Position numbers and translations under genes: made by a program. A model generated the notes under the pieces. It saw only the letters and a program-made list of their open reading frames with translations, was not told where the DNA came from and did not search any database. From Pseudomonadota bacterium (GTDB lineage: Bacteria; Pseudomonadota; Gammaproteobacteria; Enterobacterales; Enterobacteriaceae): a DNA stretch of 13,589 bases. Location of the stretch: assembly GCA_023454395.1 (NCBI GenBank), contig JAEYFY010000118.1, forward strand, positions 1-13,589. The letters run 5' to 3'. Positions 7,203 through 13,589 of the stretch are shown here, one piece after another. Positions within the stretch are counted from its first letter, which is position 1, and each line of letters starts with the position of its first letter.

Positions 7203-9315
7203 ATTTGTCTTTTTCTTTAGGCATATCCGGTTGATAAATTGGAAAAACAGGTAATGCAGTCAATAATCGTGAACCGTAGTTTTTAGTTAACAGACGTCGG
7301 TCATAAATGACAATTTCACCATGACAATGATGACTACGAATAAGACGCCCGACTTGCTGAATTAAATTAAACGATGCACTGGGTAAGCTTTGCACTTCAA
7401 AAGGATAGCGTTTGAGTGATTTTAACCACTCCCCTTCAGTTACAATCACCGGATCAGTCACTGGAGGAAAAGCAATTTTATGGATATGTACCTGCGTTAG
7501 ATAATCGCCTTTTAAATCTAACCCTTCAGCAAAAGATTGTAAGCCAATTAAGACACTATTATCACCCGCATCAATGCGCTTGCAATGTGTTTCAACTAAT
7601 CGATAGCGTGGCTGATCGCCTTGCACTAATAAGCATAAACGCAAATCTTTCACTTCTTCTAAAAAGCCTTCCATTGCACGTTGGCTGCTAAATAAAACCA
7701 ATTGCCCTCGGTGATTATTCTCTTGCATTTCTTGGCGAAAATAACGAGCCATCTCTTTTAAATGATCACGTTCATGGAGCATAGTTGGCTCATAATGCAT
7801 TTTTGGGATCACGAGTTTGCCTTGCTTTTGATGCTCAAAAGGTGAAGACAACGTAATAAAGCGATCATCAAATTGTTCGCTTAACCCCGTCAATTCTTGA
7901 ATACGAGAATAGCTATTTAATGAACGTAATGTTGCAGACGTAATCACCACATGAGGAATATTTTTCCATAATAATTGCGTCAATTGTTCACTAACTCGAA
8001 TACCTGCACAATGAAAATAGAGATGAGACTGTTTTTTGTCGTAACGGCGAGTTAACCATTTGGATACTGGTGCTTTTGAGGTTTGCTCTAATGTGGCTAA
8101 GCGCCAAAGTTTCGCCATATTTTCTAAATAACCCACCATCCTACTGGTAGTTAAAATGGCACGATGTAAACGCACAACATCTTCTTTTGCTGTCCGTTCT
8201 GTTAAATCGTTTAAAATCGCTTCGCCCAGCATTTTTAAACCATCCGTTAGTTTAAATAATGTCTGGCAACTTAACAGAAGTTGTTCAGGTAATTCCCCCA
8301 ATGGAAAGAGATATTCATCTTGTTCACTGCGCTCAGGTAATAGCGCTCGCGTGAATGTATCAACCTCTTGATAGGCATCACGTAACTTAGCAATGTGCGC
8401 ATCAAAACGAATAGGATCAGCCAATTTAGGCGGTTTTACAGGAATAAATTGCGCTAAATATTGGCTAACATGGCGAGTGATATTATCAAGCTGATTATTA
8501 AGGGAAACTAAGGTTATTTCTCCTTCGACTTCAAGGGCATCTCGCGCAACATCAGGAATATGATGCCCTTCATCAAGTACCAAAAGCAGATTTTTAGCAT
8601 CAGGCAACACGGATTCACTTTCCATTGCCGCCATCACTAAAGCATGATTGGTAATAACCACATCGACCTCGTCAATTTCACGACGTGCAATAAAGAAAGG
8701 ACAACGATGATAGTATTGGCAATTACGCCCTAAGCAATTCATTTTATCCGTACTGATTTTACGCCATAAACTGTCTGTTAGCGCTCGTTTATGATGATCA
8801 CGTAAACCATCCCAACCGAAACTGGTAAAATCATTTTTGAGTTCTTGGCAAATATCCCTTTCTGCGCTGGTCGCCACATCCACTTTATCTTCAAGCAAAA
8901 ACATTAAGTCAATTTGCTCGCCTTCCGTTGCACAAATCGCATCTAAATTACGAGGGCATAAGTAACGCCCACGACCAAAAGCGCCAGTAAACGTAAGATC
9001 AGGAATGATTTTTTTAAGTAATGGCAGATCTTTACTATAAATTTGATCTTGCAGTGCCACATTTGCCGTACTGATTATCAGTGGTTTTTTCTCATCACGG
9101 CTAATTGCAATACCCGGAATAAGATAAGAGAGTGTTTTACCCACGCCAGTAGGAGCTTCAATAACAAGATGGCGTCCCATTTCATCAGAAAAAGTCTTGG
9201 CTACCTCAGCAATCATTTCACGCTGTGGCGCTCGAGGAATAAACCCTTCAATATGCTCTGGTAAGGCTTTATACCACTGACTTATTTGATTTTTAACGGA
9301 TTGCGAAAGGGACAT
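7201..9315 (-). CDS. dinG: DinG, iron-sulfur ATP-dependent DNA helicase
   Basis: DinG is an SF2, XPD-like 5'-3' helicase that unwinds damaged, R-loop and G4 structures; in E. coli it belongs to the SOS response. From ATG 9315 the protein is 704 aa (E. coli 716). Walker A EAPTGVGKT lies at 53-61 and the DEGH box at 248-251. The four cluster-binding cysteines are Cys120, Cys194, Cys199 and Cys205, exactly the E. coli numbers. Motif VI QQVGRLIRS is at 653-661. That numbering match, and the alignment of MSLSQSVKNQI with the E. coli N-terminus, favour ATG 9315 over the in-frame GTG at 9321, which lies in the ribosome-binding region. The basic Lys/Arg tail of E. coli DinG is absent; this protein stops at PDMPKEKDK. 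A degenerate LexA-like site lies upstream at 9361-9380. Confidence 0.96.
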   Translation of the reverse strand: MSLSQSVKNQISQWYKALPEHIEGFIPRAPQREMIAEVAKTFSDEMGRHLVIEAPTGVGKTLSYLIPGIAISRDEKKPLIISTANVALQDQIYSKDLPLLKKIIPDLTFTGAFGRGRYLCPRNLDAICATEGEQIDLMFLLEDKVDVATSAERDICQELKNDFTSFGWDGLRDHHKRALTDSLWRKISTDKMNCLGRNCQYYHRCPFFIARREIDEVDVVITNHALVMAAMESESVLPDAKNLLLVLDEGHHIPDVARDALEVEGEITLVSLNNQLDNITRHVSQYLAQFIPVKPPKLADPIRFDAHIAKLRDAYQEVDTFTRALLPERSEQDEYLFPLGELPEQLLLSCQTLFKLTDGLKMLGEAILNDLTERTAKEDVVRLHRAILTTSRMVGYLENMAKLWRLATLEQTSKAPVSKWLTRRYDKKQSHLYFHCAGIRVSEQLTQLLWKNIPHVVITSATLRSLNSYSRIQELTGLSEQFDDRFITLSSPFEHQKQGKLVIPKMHYEPTMLHERDHLKEMARYFRQEMQENNHRGQLVLFSSQRAMEGFLEEVKDLRLCLLVQGDQPRYRLVETHCKRIDAGDNSVLIGLQSFAEGLDLKGDYLTQVHIHKIAFPPVTDPVIVTEGEWLKSLKRYPFEVQSLPSASFNLIQQVGRLIRSHHCHGEIVIYDRRLLTKNYGSRLLTALPVFPIYQPDMPKEKDK

Positions 9316-9354
9316 AACCACTCTGTAACTGATTTCAAGAAAGGCGCTATTGTC

Positions 9355-9390
9355 TCATAACACTGTATAAAAATCAGTAGTTACCTTCAT
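9355..9390 (-). CDS. Possible 11-codon leader ORF upstream of dinG
   Basis: On the minus strand an AAGGAG Shine-Dalgarno (9396-9401) stands five bases before ATG 9388-9390, opening an 11-codon frame (MKVTTDFYTVL) that ends in TGA 39 bases before the dinG ATG. The ribosome site is far better than that of dinG. It would be in the dinG transcript only if the start point lies upstream of about 9401. Nothing is known to me about such a peptide, and the frame may be fortuitous. Confidence 0.25.
   Translation of the reverse strand: MKVTTDFYTVL
9361..9380. promoter_or_regulatory. Degenerate LexA-like operator upstream of dinG
   Basis: Read on the minus strand, the right half TATACAGT is a perfect SOS half-site (consensus CTGT-N8-ACAG). 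The left half reads CTGA one base closer, giving a seven-base spacer. The E. coli dinG box, as I recall it, also has one poor half and a right half in TTTATACAGT. Centre is about 55 bases upstream of the dinG ATG, a usual place. Spacer length is the main doubt. Confidence 0.4.
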
Positions 9391-9569
9391 TTACTCTCCT
9401 TTTTCATCAAAGAATGGATAACTTCTCGAAATTATTGCTCTTTGTTATGGATTATTCATTCAACTCTTCATAGTATGAGTATTGATTACGTAACATCCAA
9501 AATAGTCTTATAAAAATATTTTTCTTTTGTTCTATTAAGCACAACAACACCAGTTAAGAGATATCTATA

Positions 9570-10478
9570 ATGACTTCCGCAAAGCGCCCTATTTTTAACT
9601 TAGAACTTGATTTACTCCGAACCTTTGTTGCTGTTGTCGATGGAAATACCTTTGCAGCAGCAGCAGAATCTGTTTGTCGTACACAATCTGCTGTAAGCCA
9701 GCAAATGCAACGGCTTGAATCACTAATAGGCAAAGAGTTGTTTGCTCGCCAAGGTCGAAATAAAACACTGACAGAAGCCGGCACACAACTGCTTAATTAC
9801 GCTCGCCGTATTTTACGTTTGAATGATGAAGCGTGTCTTTCATTGATGCATGAAGAGATTGATGGGATCTTAAAAATTGGCTCTCCCGATGACACCGCCA
9901 ACACGATTTTACCGGATCTCCTCGCACGTTTTTCTGGTGCCTATCCTCGTTTGATTATGGAAATTATTGTTAAACGTAGCCCGTTTTTAATGTCTATGTT
10001 AGAAAATAACGAGCTTGATTTAGCTATTTCTACCGAAGAACATGTGGGTTATCCCAAAATTGTATTACGCGTTTCCCCCTCCTTATGGTATTGCGGAAAA
10101 CACTTCAGATTTGATCTTGATGAACCGCTACCATTAGTTGTATTAGATGAACCTAGCACTTACCGCGATATGATGATAAATCACCTTGATCAACAAGGTA
10201 TTCGTTGGCGGATCGCTTATGTTGCGACAACACTTTCAGGAGCCAGAGCCGCAGTACGTGCCGGTTTAGGCATTATGGCGCGTTCCATAGAGCTTTCAGG
10301 TGATGATTTACGTATATTAGGCGAAAAAGAAGGCTTACCGGCTTTACCCGCGATCCGTTATAACCTTTATTTTAATTCTAATAGCCCAGGGAAAGCGGCA
10401 CAAATTCTGTTTGACTCATTAAAAAATGAACAAAATGAAGTGATTAATCATGCAGATATCACGCTGCAACAAGAATAA
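9570..10478 (+). CDS. LysR-family regulator, LrhA/HexA/PecT-like
   Basis: A LysR-type transcription factor: an N-terminal winged helix-turn-helix (about 10-68) and a C-terminal effector-binding domain (about 97-290), 302 aa. The DNA-binding half is strikingly close to enterobacterial LrhA, sharing DLLRTFVAV, NTFAAAAE, VCRTQSAVSQQMQRLE, GKELFAR and ARRILRLNDEAC. LrhA/HexA/PecT proteins control motility, fimbriae and exoenzymes. The standard lrhA sits next to nuo, which is not seen here, so this is probably a paralogue. It is placed 50 bases upstream of, and on the same strand as, the aldolase gene, which suggests it controls its own operon or that the pair is co-transcribed. It is divergent from dinG across 254 bases. 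The ribosome site (AAGAGA) is weak; the LrhA alignment supports this ATG. Confidence 0.93.
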   Translation: MTSAKRPIFNLELDLLRTFVAVVDGNTFAAAAESVCRTQSAVSQQMQRLESLIGKELFARQGRNKTLTEAGTQLLNYARRILRLNDEACLSLMHEEIDGILKIGSPDDTANTILPDLLARFSGAYPRLIMEIIVKRSPFLMSMLENNELDLAISTEEHVGYPKIVLRVSPSLWYCGKHFRFDLDEPLPLVVLDEPSTYRDMMINHLDQQGIRWRIAYVATTLSGARAAVRAGLGIMARSIELSGDDLRILGEKEGLPALPAIRYNLYFNSNSPGKAAQILFDSLKNEQNEVINHADITLQQE

Positions 10479-10528
10479 CCAAAATAGATAAAATCATTGC
10501 AATAACATATTAAAATAGGACACCGATT

Positions 10529-11410
10529 ATGACCCATTTTCATGGTATTTTTCCTTATCTTGTTTCCCCTATTGATCAAACAAAAGGCACTGTTCTTGAA
10601 TCCTCATTGCGTCGATTGATCGATCATTTGATCGCGTGTGGCGTTCATGGTTTAAGCCCCTTAGGTAGCACAGGGGAATACGCTTACCTCTCTCAAGCGC
10701 AACGAAATGAAATTGTGCGTATTACTGTTGATCAAACTGCAGGTCGTGTTCCTGTTATTGCGGGTGTTGCGGGCTTTTCAACCGCAGATGCTTGTCATCA
10801 AGCTGAACAATACGCCCAATTAGGCGTTGATGGCATGGTATTGATTTCACAAAAAATGTACCCATTAAGCGAAACTGCACAAGCGGGTTATTTCCAAACT
10901 ATCGCCGAAGCGTTTCCTGAAAAATCCATGACCATTTATACCAATCCTGGGCTTTTGGGTGATGTCCTTCCTATTTCTTTATTCAATGAACTTAGCTATA
11001 TCCCGAATATTGAATATATTAAAGATGCATCAAGCAATACAGGTCGCTTACTCACCATGATCAATACTTTTGGCGAGCGCGTTAAAATATTTAGTGCTTC
11101 AGCTCATATTCCATTGTTAGTGTTAAAACTTGGCGGTGTAGGTTGGATGGCAGGACCCGCTTGTGTATTACCAAAGCAATGTGTTGAACTGTATGAACTC
11201 GCAACAAAAGGCGACTTTGATACAGCATTAGCAAAACAAAAAGAGATGTGGCAAATCAATGAAGCGTTTACAAAATACTCGCTCGCATCATGTATTAAAG
11301 CATCCCTAAATATTCAAGGTTTTGAAGTTGGCTCCCCTATTTTGCCGCAAGAGCCACTAAATGAAGCCGCAATGAACGATTTACGCCAAATTATTGCTCG
11401 ACTTGATTAA
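10529..11410 (+). CDS. DHDPS/NAL-family class I aldolase or lyase
   Basis: A member of the dihydrodipicolinate synthase / N-acetylneuraminate lyase family of Schiff-base TIM-barrel enzymes, which add or remove pyruvate or related keto acids. The 293-aa length is typical. Visible are the substrate-carboxylate loop GSTGE (46-50), the catalytic tyrosine in IYTNP (Tyr137) and the Schiff-base lysine in EYIKDAS (Lys165). After the tyrosine, DapA has an arginine (YNVPSRT) that binds aspartate semialdehyde; here it reads YTNPGLLGD, with no arginine. It is therefore unlikely to be the lysine-pathway DapA; a sugar-acid aldolase, hydroxyproline-type lyase or keto-acid dehydratase is more likely. AGGA at 10517-10520 supports the ATG. 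It follows the LysR gene by 50 bases and ends at a long hairpin. Confidence 0.9.
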   Translation: MTHFHGIFPYLVSPIDQTKGTVLESSLRRLIDHLIACGVHGLSPLGSTGEYAYLSQAQRNEIVRITVDQTAGRVPVIAGVAGFSTADACHQAEQYAQLGVDGMVLISQKMYPLSETAQAGYFQTIAEAFPEKSMTIYTNPGLLGDVLPISLFNELSYIPNIEYIKDASSNTGRLLTMINTFGERVKIFSASAHIPLLVLKLGGVGWMAGPACVLPKQCVELYELATKGDFDTALAKQKEMWQINEAFTKYSLASCIKASLNIQGFEVGSPILPQEPLNEAAMNDLRQIIARLD

Positions 11411-11430
11411 TAAGCTATTCTTATTTAGAA

Positions 11431-11470
11431 ATAACAAAGGCTGGATTTTTCTTATTCTGGTCTTTGTTAT
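11431..11470 (+). terminator. Long-stem hairpin ending the LysR-aldolase unit
   Basis: ATAACAAAG (11431-11439) pairs with CTTTGTTAT (11462-11470), and the stem continues inward for six more pairs, three of them G-U, to 11445/11456, leaving a ten-base loop. It begins 20 bases after the aldolase stop. No U-tract follows, so termination may be weak or Rho-assisted. Confidence 0.55.
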
Positions 11471-11595
11471 CTACTTAACCAAAATTTCTTATCTAAAACA
11501 TAGCTCAATACTGTACCATATTGAATAAGAATGGAATAATAGCCACCTTTATTGTAAAAACGATTTGTTCTATCATCATAACGAGGAGAAAATGT

Positions 11596-12021
11596 ATGCC
11601 CATTTCCGTCAATGAAATAATGGAAATATTGCCTCATCGTTATCCATTCTTATTAATTGATCGCGTTATTTCTACGCCCACTGAACTTGCCAGTGGCAAA
11701 TTAACCGCCATTAAAAATATCACAACCAATGACACCGTTGTTTTTGGCGAGTTTTACCCACCTTTATTACTCCTTGAAAGCATGGCTCAAGCTTCGGGCA
11801 TTCTTGCACATTACTATCTTTCACCCATGGGTGAAGATCAGCGATGCTATTTTGCCAGCATAAAAAATGCTCGGTTTTATGATGTGGTAAAAGCAGGCGA
11901 TCAGCTACTTATTGAGATCCAGTTTCGCCGGCAACGACGCACTATTGTGAGCTTTTCAGGTACGGTGAAAATTGGGGAAAAGATAGTTTGTACATCTGAA
12001 TTTATGTGCGCAAGGCAATAG
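11596..12021 (+). CDS. FabZ-like hot-dog protein lacking the catalytic histidine
   Basis: Resembles beta-hydroxyacyl-ACP dehydratase FabZ, which removes water from 3-hydroxyacyl-ACP in fatty-acid synthesis. From ATG 11596 it is 141 aa (E. coli FabZ 151). Family features are EIMEILPHRYPFLLIDRV (7-24), LESMAQASGILA (60-71), YFASIKNARF (85-94), KAGDQL (99-104) and the C-terminal EFMCAR. The active-site block is altered: FabZ has GHFPGKPIFPGV before the LILEAMAQ helix, while this protein has GEFYPP. The catalytic His is Glu52 and about five residues are missing; the catalytic Glu (Glu61) remains. It may be inactive, bind acyl groups only, or use other chemistry. GAGGAG at 11583-11588, seven bases upstream, decides the start; the in-frame TTG at 11521 would add a non-homologous extension. 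It lies alone between hairpins. Confidence 0.85.
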   Translation: MPISVNEIMEILPHRYPFLLIDRVISTPTELASGKLTAIKNITTNDTVVFGEFYPPLLLLESMAQASGILAHYYLSPMGEDQRCYFASIKNARFYDVVKAGDQLLIEIQFRRQRRTIVSFSGTVKIGEKIVCTSEFMCARQ

Positions 12022-12024
12022 ATA

Positions 12025-12051
12025 AAGGATTGGTAGATAAAACCAATCCTT
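12025..12051. terminator. Hairpin between convergent FabZ-like and MmgE/PrpD genes
   Basis: AAGGATTGGT (12025-12034) pairs perfectly with ACCAATCCTT (12042-12051) around a seven-base loop, three bases after the FabZ-like stop. There is no long U-tract on either strand, so it is a probable rather than certain bidirectional terminator. Confidence 0.6.
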
Positions 12052-12090
12052 CATACAATCATCTTATTTGTATTATTCCGGCTTAACCTT

Positions 12091-13470
12091 CTATTCTTTA
12101 ACACGTAATAATTGTGTTATTTCTAAAATGGTTACATTGTCGAAATGCAGTATTTTTTCAACTAATTGTGCCGATTGTTCAGCGTCTATCACCAAAGATG
12201 CATTATCGTAAAATTTACTGATCACATCTTTATCTACCATTGGATTTTTCAGATTACCATACTGAATATCTAATCTCTCCGTGAGCTTCTCGCCATTTTT
12301 TAATGTTACGAAAATTAATCCGGGGAAATAGGTAGGAAATGGAATTTCTCCTTTTTCGGGATAACGATAACTTACCCGCTTCGCTAACGATTGAATATCT
12401 TCCCGTTGGAGGTTTTCAGGTAATAATGAAGATAGCGTTAAAGCATTATCTAAAAAGCCCGCAGCAAATAACCACGGCAAACTAAATTTAGCGCCATAAG
12501 CTGTTTGAGGCGCCCATTTTGTTTCAGGTGGCTCGCAAATCAAGGCAGCCGCTACCGGATCGACAACACACTCGACACTCTCGATATCATCAGCGGTGAT
12601 CCCTTTTTTCAGCAAATTACGCCCGCAATCAACCGTTGCATGAGCAAAATGGCACACCGGATAAGGCTTAATAGAGACATTTAAAAACTCCCATACCTCA
12701 CCTAATCCCAATGCGACTTGCTCTGGTTGCGCTTGCTCTCGGATGCCATGTGTTTGATAAAGGCTATAACGGCCTTCAAATATTGTTTCAGGACCTGTCA
12801 TCCCACCTTTTGCTAATGATGCTGCGATAATACCTGATTGTGCAGCCCATCCCGCATGAAAGCATTTAGAAGATGAGCTATTAGTAAGATATTCAGCCAC
12901 TCCTCCGGCTTGGCTTCCTGTTAACCCTAATGCATTCACAGTTTGTTCAGGCGTTAATTTAAATAGTGAAGCGGCACAAGCCGTTGCACCAAAAATGCCG
13001 GCAATTGCGGTGGCATGAAAACCACGCTGATGAAATCCGCTATGACTTGCTAAGCCTACTCTGGCAGCAACTTCCCAGCCAATCACCCATGCCGTTAAAA
13101 TATCTTGTGATGATGCACCGATAGCTTCACCCAATGCAAAAGCAATCGGTGTTAATACTGCACTACCATGTGTAATGGAATCGGTATGTGTATCATCAAA
13201 ATCTAAAGCATGAGCTGCAATACCATTGGCAAGAGCTGCTACGGTTGTACTTGCCGTTTGTGTACTTCCCCAAATCGGGATATCACCTTGACTATCAGGT
13301 AAAAAAGCAACACCTTGTCGCCCTTGAATTGCACTTTGTTGCACACTGCCAGCCAAAGCAACGCCTAATGTATCTAATAAATGAATTTTGGCTCGGCTCA
13401 CCACTTGCGCGGGTAAATCAGAAAATGTGGTTGTAGTAATAAATTGAGCTAACTGCTGACTTAATGTCAT
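12091..13470 (-). CDS. MmgE/PrpD-family protein
   Basis: Family members include 2-methylcitrate dehydratase (PrpD), cis-aconitate decarboxylase and iminodisuccinate epimerase, all cytoplasmic enzymes acting on polycarboxylates without an iron-sulfur cluster. The protein is 459 aa from ATG 13470, the usual length. Family blocks are HALDFDDTH (87-95), the Gly/His-rich GFHQRGFHATAIAG (145-158), the HAGWAAQSGI helix, GPETIFEGRYSLY near the domain boundary, and KPYPVCHFAH at the start of the lid domain. No prpB/C partner is present, so methylcitrate cycle function is not supported. GAGGTG (13474-13479) is the Shine-Dalgarno, five bases from the ATG; the in-frame GTG at 13476 overlaps it. It is convergent with the FabZ-like gene; a terminator at 13493-13518 separates it from what lies upstream. 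Confidence 0.92.
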   Translation of the reverse strand: MTLSQQLAQFITTTTFSDLPAQVVSRAKIHLLDTLGVALAGSVQQSAIQGRQGVAFLPDSQGDIPIWGSTQTASTTVAALANGIAAHALDFDDTHTDSITHGSAVLTPIAFALGEAIGASSQDILTAWVIGWEVAARVGLASHSGFHQRGFHATAIAGIFGATACAASLFKLTPEQTVNALGLTGSQAGGVAEYLTNSSSSKCFHAGWAAQSGIIAASLAKGGMTGPETIFEGRYSLYQTHGIREQAQPEQVALGLGEVWEFLNVSIKPYPVCHFAHATVDCGRNLLKKGITADDIESVECVVDPVAAALICEPPETKWAPQTAYGAKFSLPWLFAAGFLDNALTLSSLLPENLQREDIQSLAKRVSYRYPEKGEIPFPTYFPGLIFVTLKNGEKLTERLDIQYGNLKNPMVDKDVISKFYDNASLVIDAEQSAQLVEKILHFDNVTILEITQLLRVKE

Positions 13471-13492
13471 AAACACCTCGAAATAGATAAGA

Positions 13493-13518
13493 AAAAGCCA
13501 GCAATATCACCGGCTTTT
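13493..13518 (-). terminator. Minus-strand terminator upstream of the MmgE/PrpD gene
   Basis: AAAAGCC (13493-13499) pairs with GGCTTTT (13512-13518) around a 12-base loop. Read leftward it is followed by T-rich DNA (TTTTTCTTATCTATTT), so it should end a minus-strand gene entering from beyond the window's right edge. Confidence 0.65.
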
Positions 13519-13551
13519 AGATAATAAGAAGGTTGGATGTAATTAAGTCAC

Positions 13552-13589
13552 TTAGTCATTTAACCAGCCAGAGGCTTTGGTTTGTGCGA
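13552..13589 (-). CDS. Possible 3' end of a minus-strand gene
   Basis: The minus strand is open from the window edge for 11 codons (AQTKASGWLND) to TAA, 34 bases before a minus-strand terminator. The position suits the end of a gene that continues outside the window, possibly in the same unit as the MmgE/PrpD gene. The fragment is too short to identify, and the two other minus frames also stop nearby, so the frame is a guess. Confidence 0.3.
   Translation of the reverse strand, partial: AQTKASGWLND

Noticed and set aside
11521..11595. N-terminal extension of the FabZ-like protein from TTG 11521
   Set aside because: The 25 extra residues have no FabZ counterpart, and the GAGGAG ribosome site for ATG 11596 lies inside this stretch.
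13188..13436. Open frame of 82 codons on the plus strand inside the MmgE/PrpD gene
   Set aside because: No ribosome site, low-complexity translation, and wholly antisense to a well-supported gene.
12091..13470. Naming the MmgE/PrpD gene prpD (2-methylcitrate dehydratase)
   Set aside because: No methylcitrate synthase or lyase gene is next to it, and the family includes several other activities.

Overview
The window is about 13.6 kb of AT-rich chromosomal DNA from a gammaproteobacterium of the order Enterobacterales, most likely a Proteus-like member of the Morganellaceae. MoeA, MoeB, RhtA, Dps and DinG all read as close orthologues of the E. coli K-12 proteins. In Dps and DinG the functional residues fall on the same residue numbers as in E. 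coli. The AT-rich codon use and intergenic DNA argue against Escherichia itself. The order and strands moeA-moeB ... rhtA-dps > < dinG match, as I recall it, the E. coli 18-min region. The stretches between these anchors hold different genes, so this looks like a conserved backbone with lineage-specific insertions.

Region 1 (1-2111) is the molybdenum-cofactor pair moeA-moeB, five bases apart and followed by a hairpin. Region 2 (2113-4040) is a 233-bp spacer and a single 566-residue YtcJ/AepA-type metal-dependent amidohydrolase, closed by a strong, probably bidirectional, terminator. Region 3 (4084-5137, minus strand) is a two-gene operon: a LOG-family nucleotide phosphoribohydrolase followed by a GNAT acetyltransferase whose ribosome-binding site overlaps the upstream stop codon. 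A very AT-rich 331-bp divergent spacer then leads to rhtA (threonine/homoserine exporter) and dps (DNA-protecting ferritin-like protein). dps and the convergent dinG share one terminator hairpin that overlaps the dinG stop codon.

Region 4 (9555 to the end) is accessory. It holds an LrhA/HexA-like LysR regulator placed 50 bp upstream of a DHDPS/NAL-family class I aldolase or lyase, then a FabZ-like hot-dog protein that has lost the catalytic histidine segment, then a convergent MmgE/PrpD-family gene. This last group looks like an uncharacterised small-molecule metabolism module, but its substrate cannot be read from the sequence, and whether all four genes act together is inference.

The regulatory features are weaker: an OxyR-like phased ATAG/CTAT array upstream of dps, a degenerate LexA-like operator upstream of dinG, and an 11-codon leader ORF with a near-ideal Shine-Dalgarno that overlaps that operator. 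I saw no rRNA, tRNA, CRISPR array, insertion sequence or phage gene.
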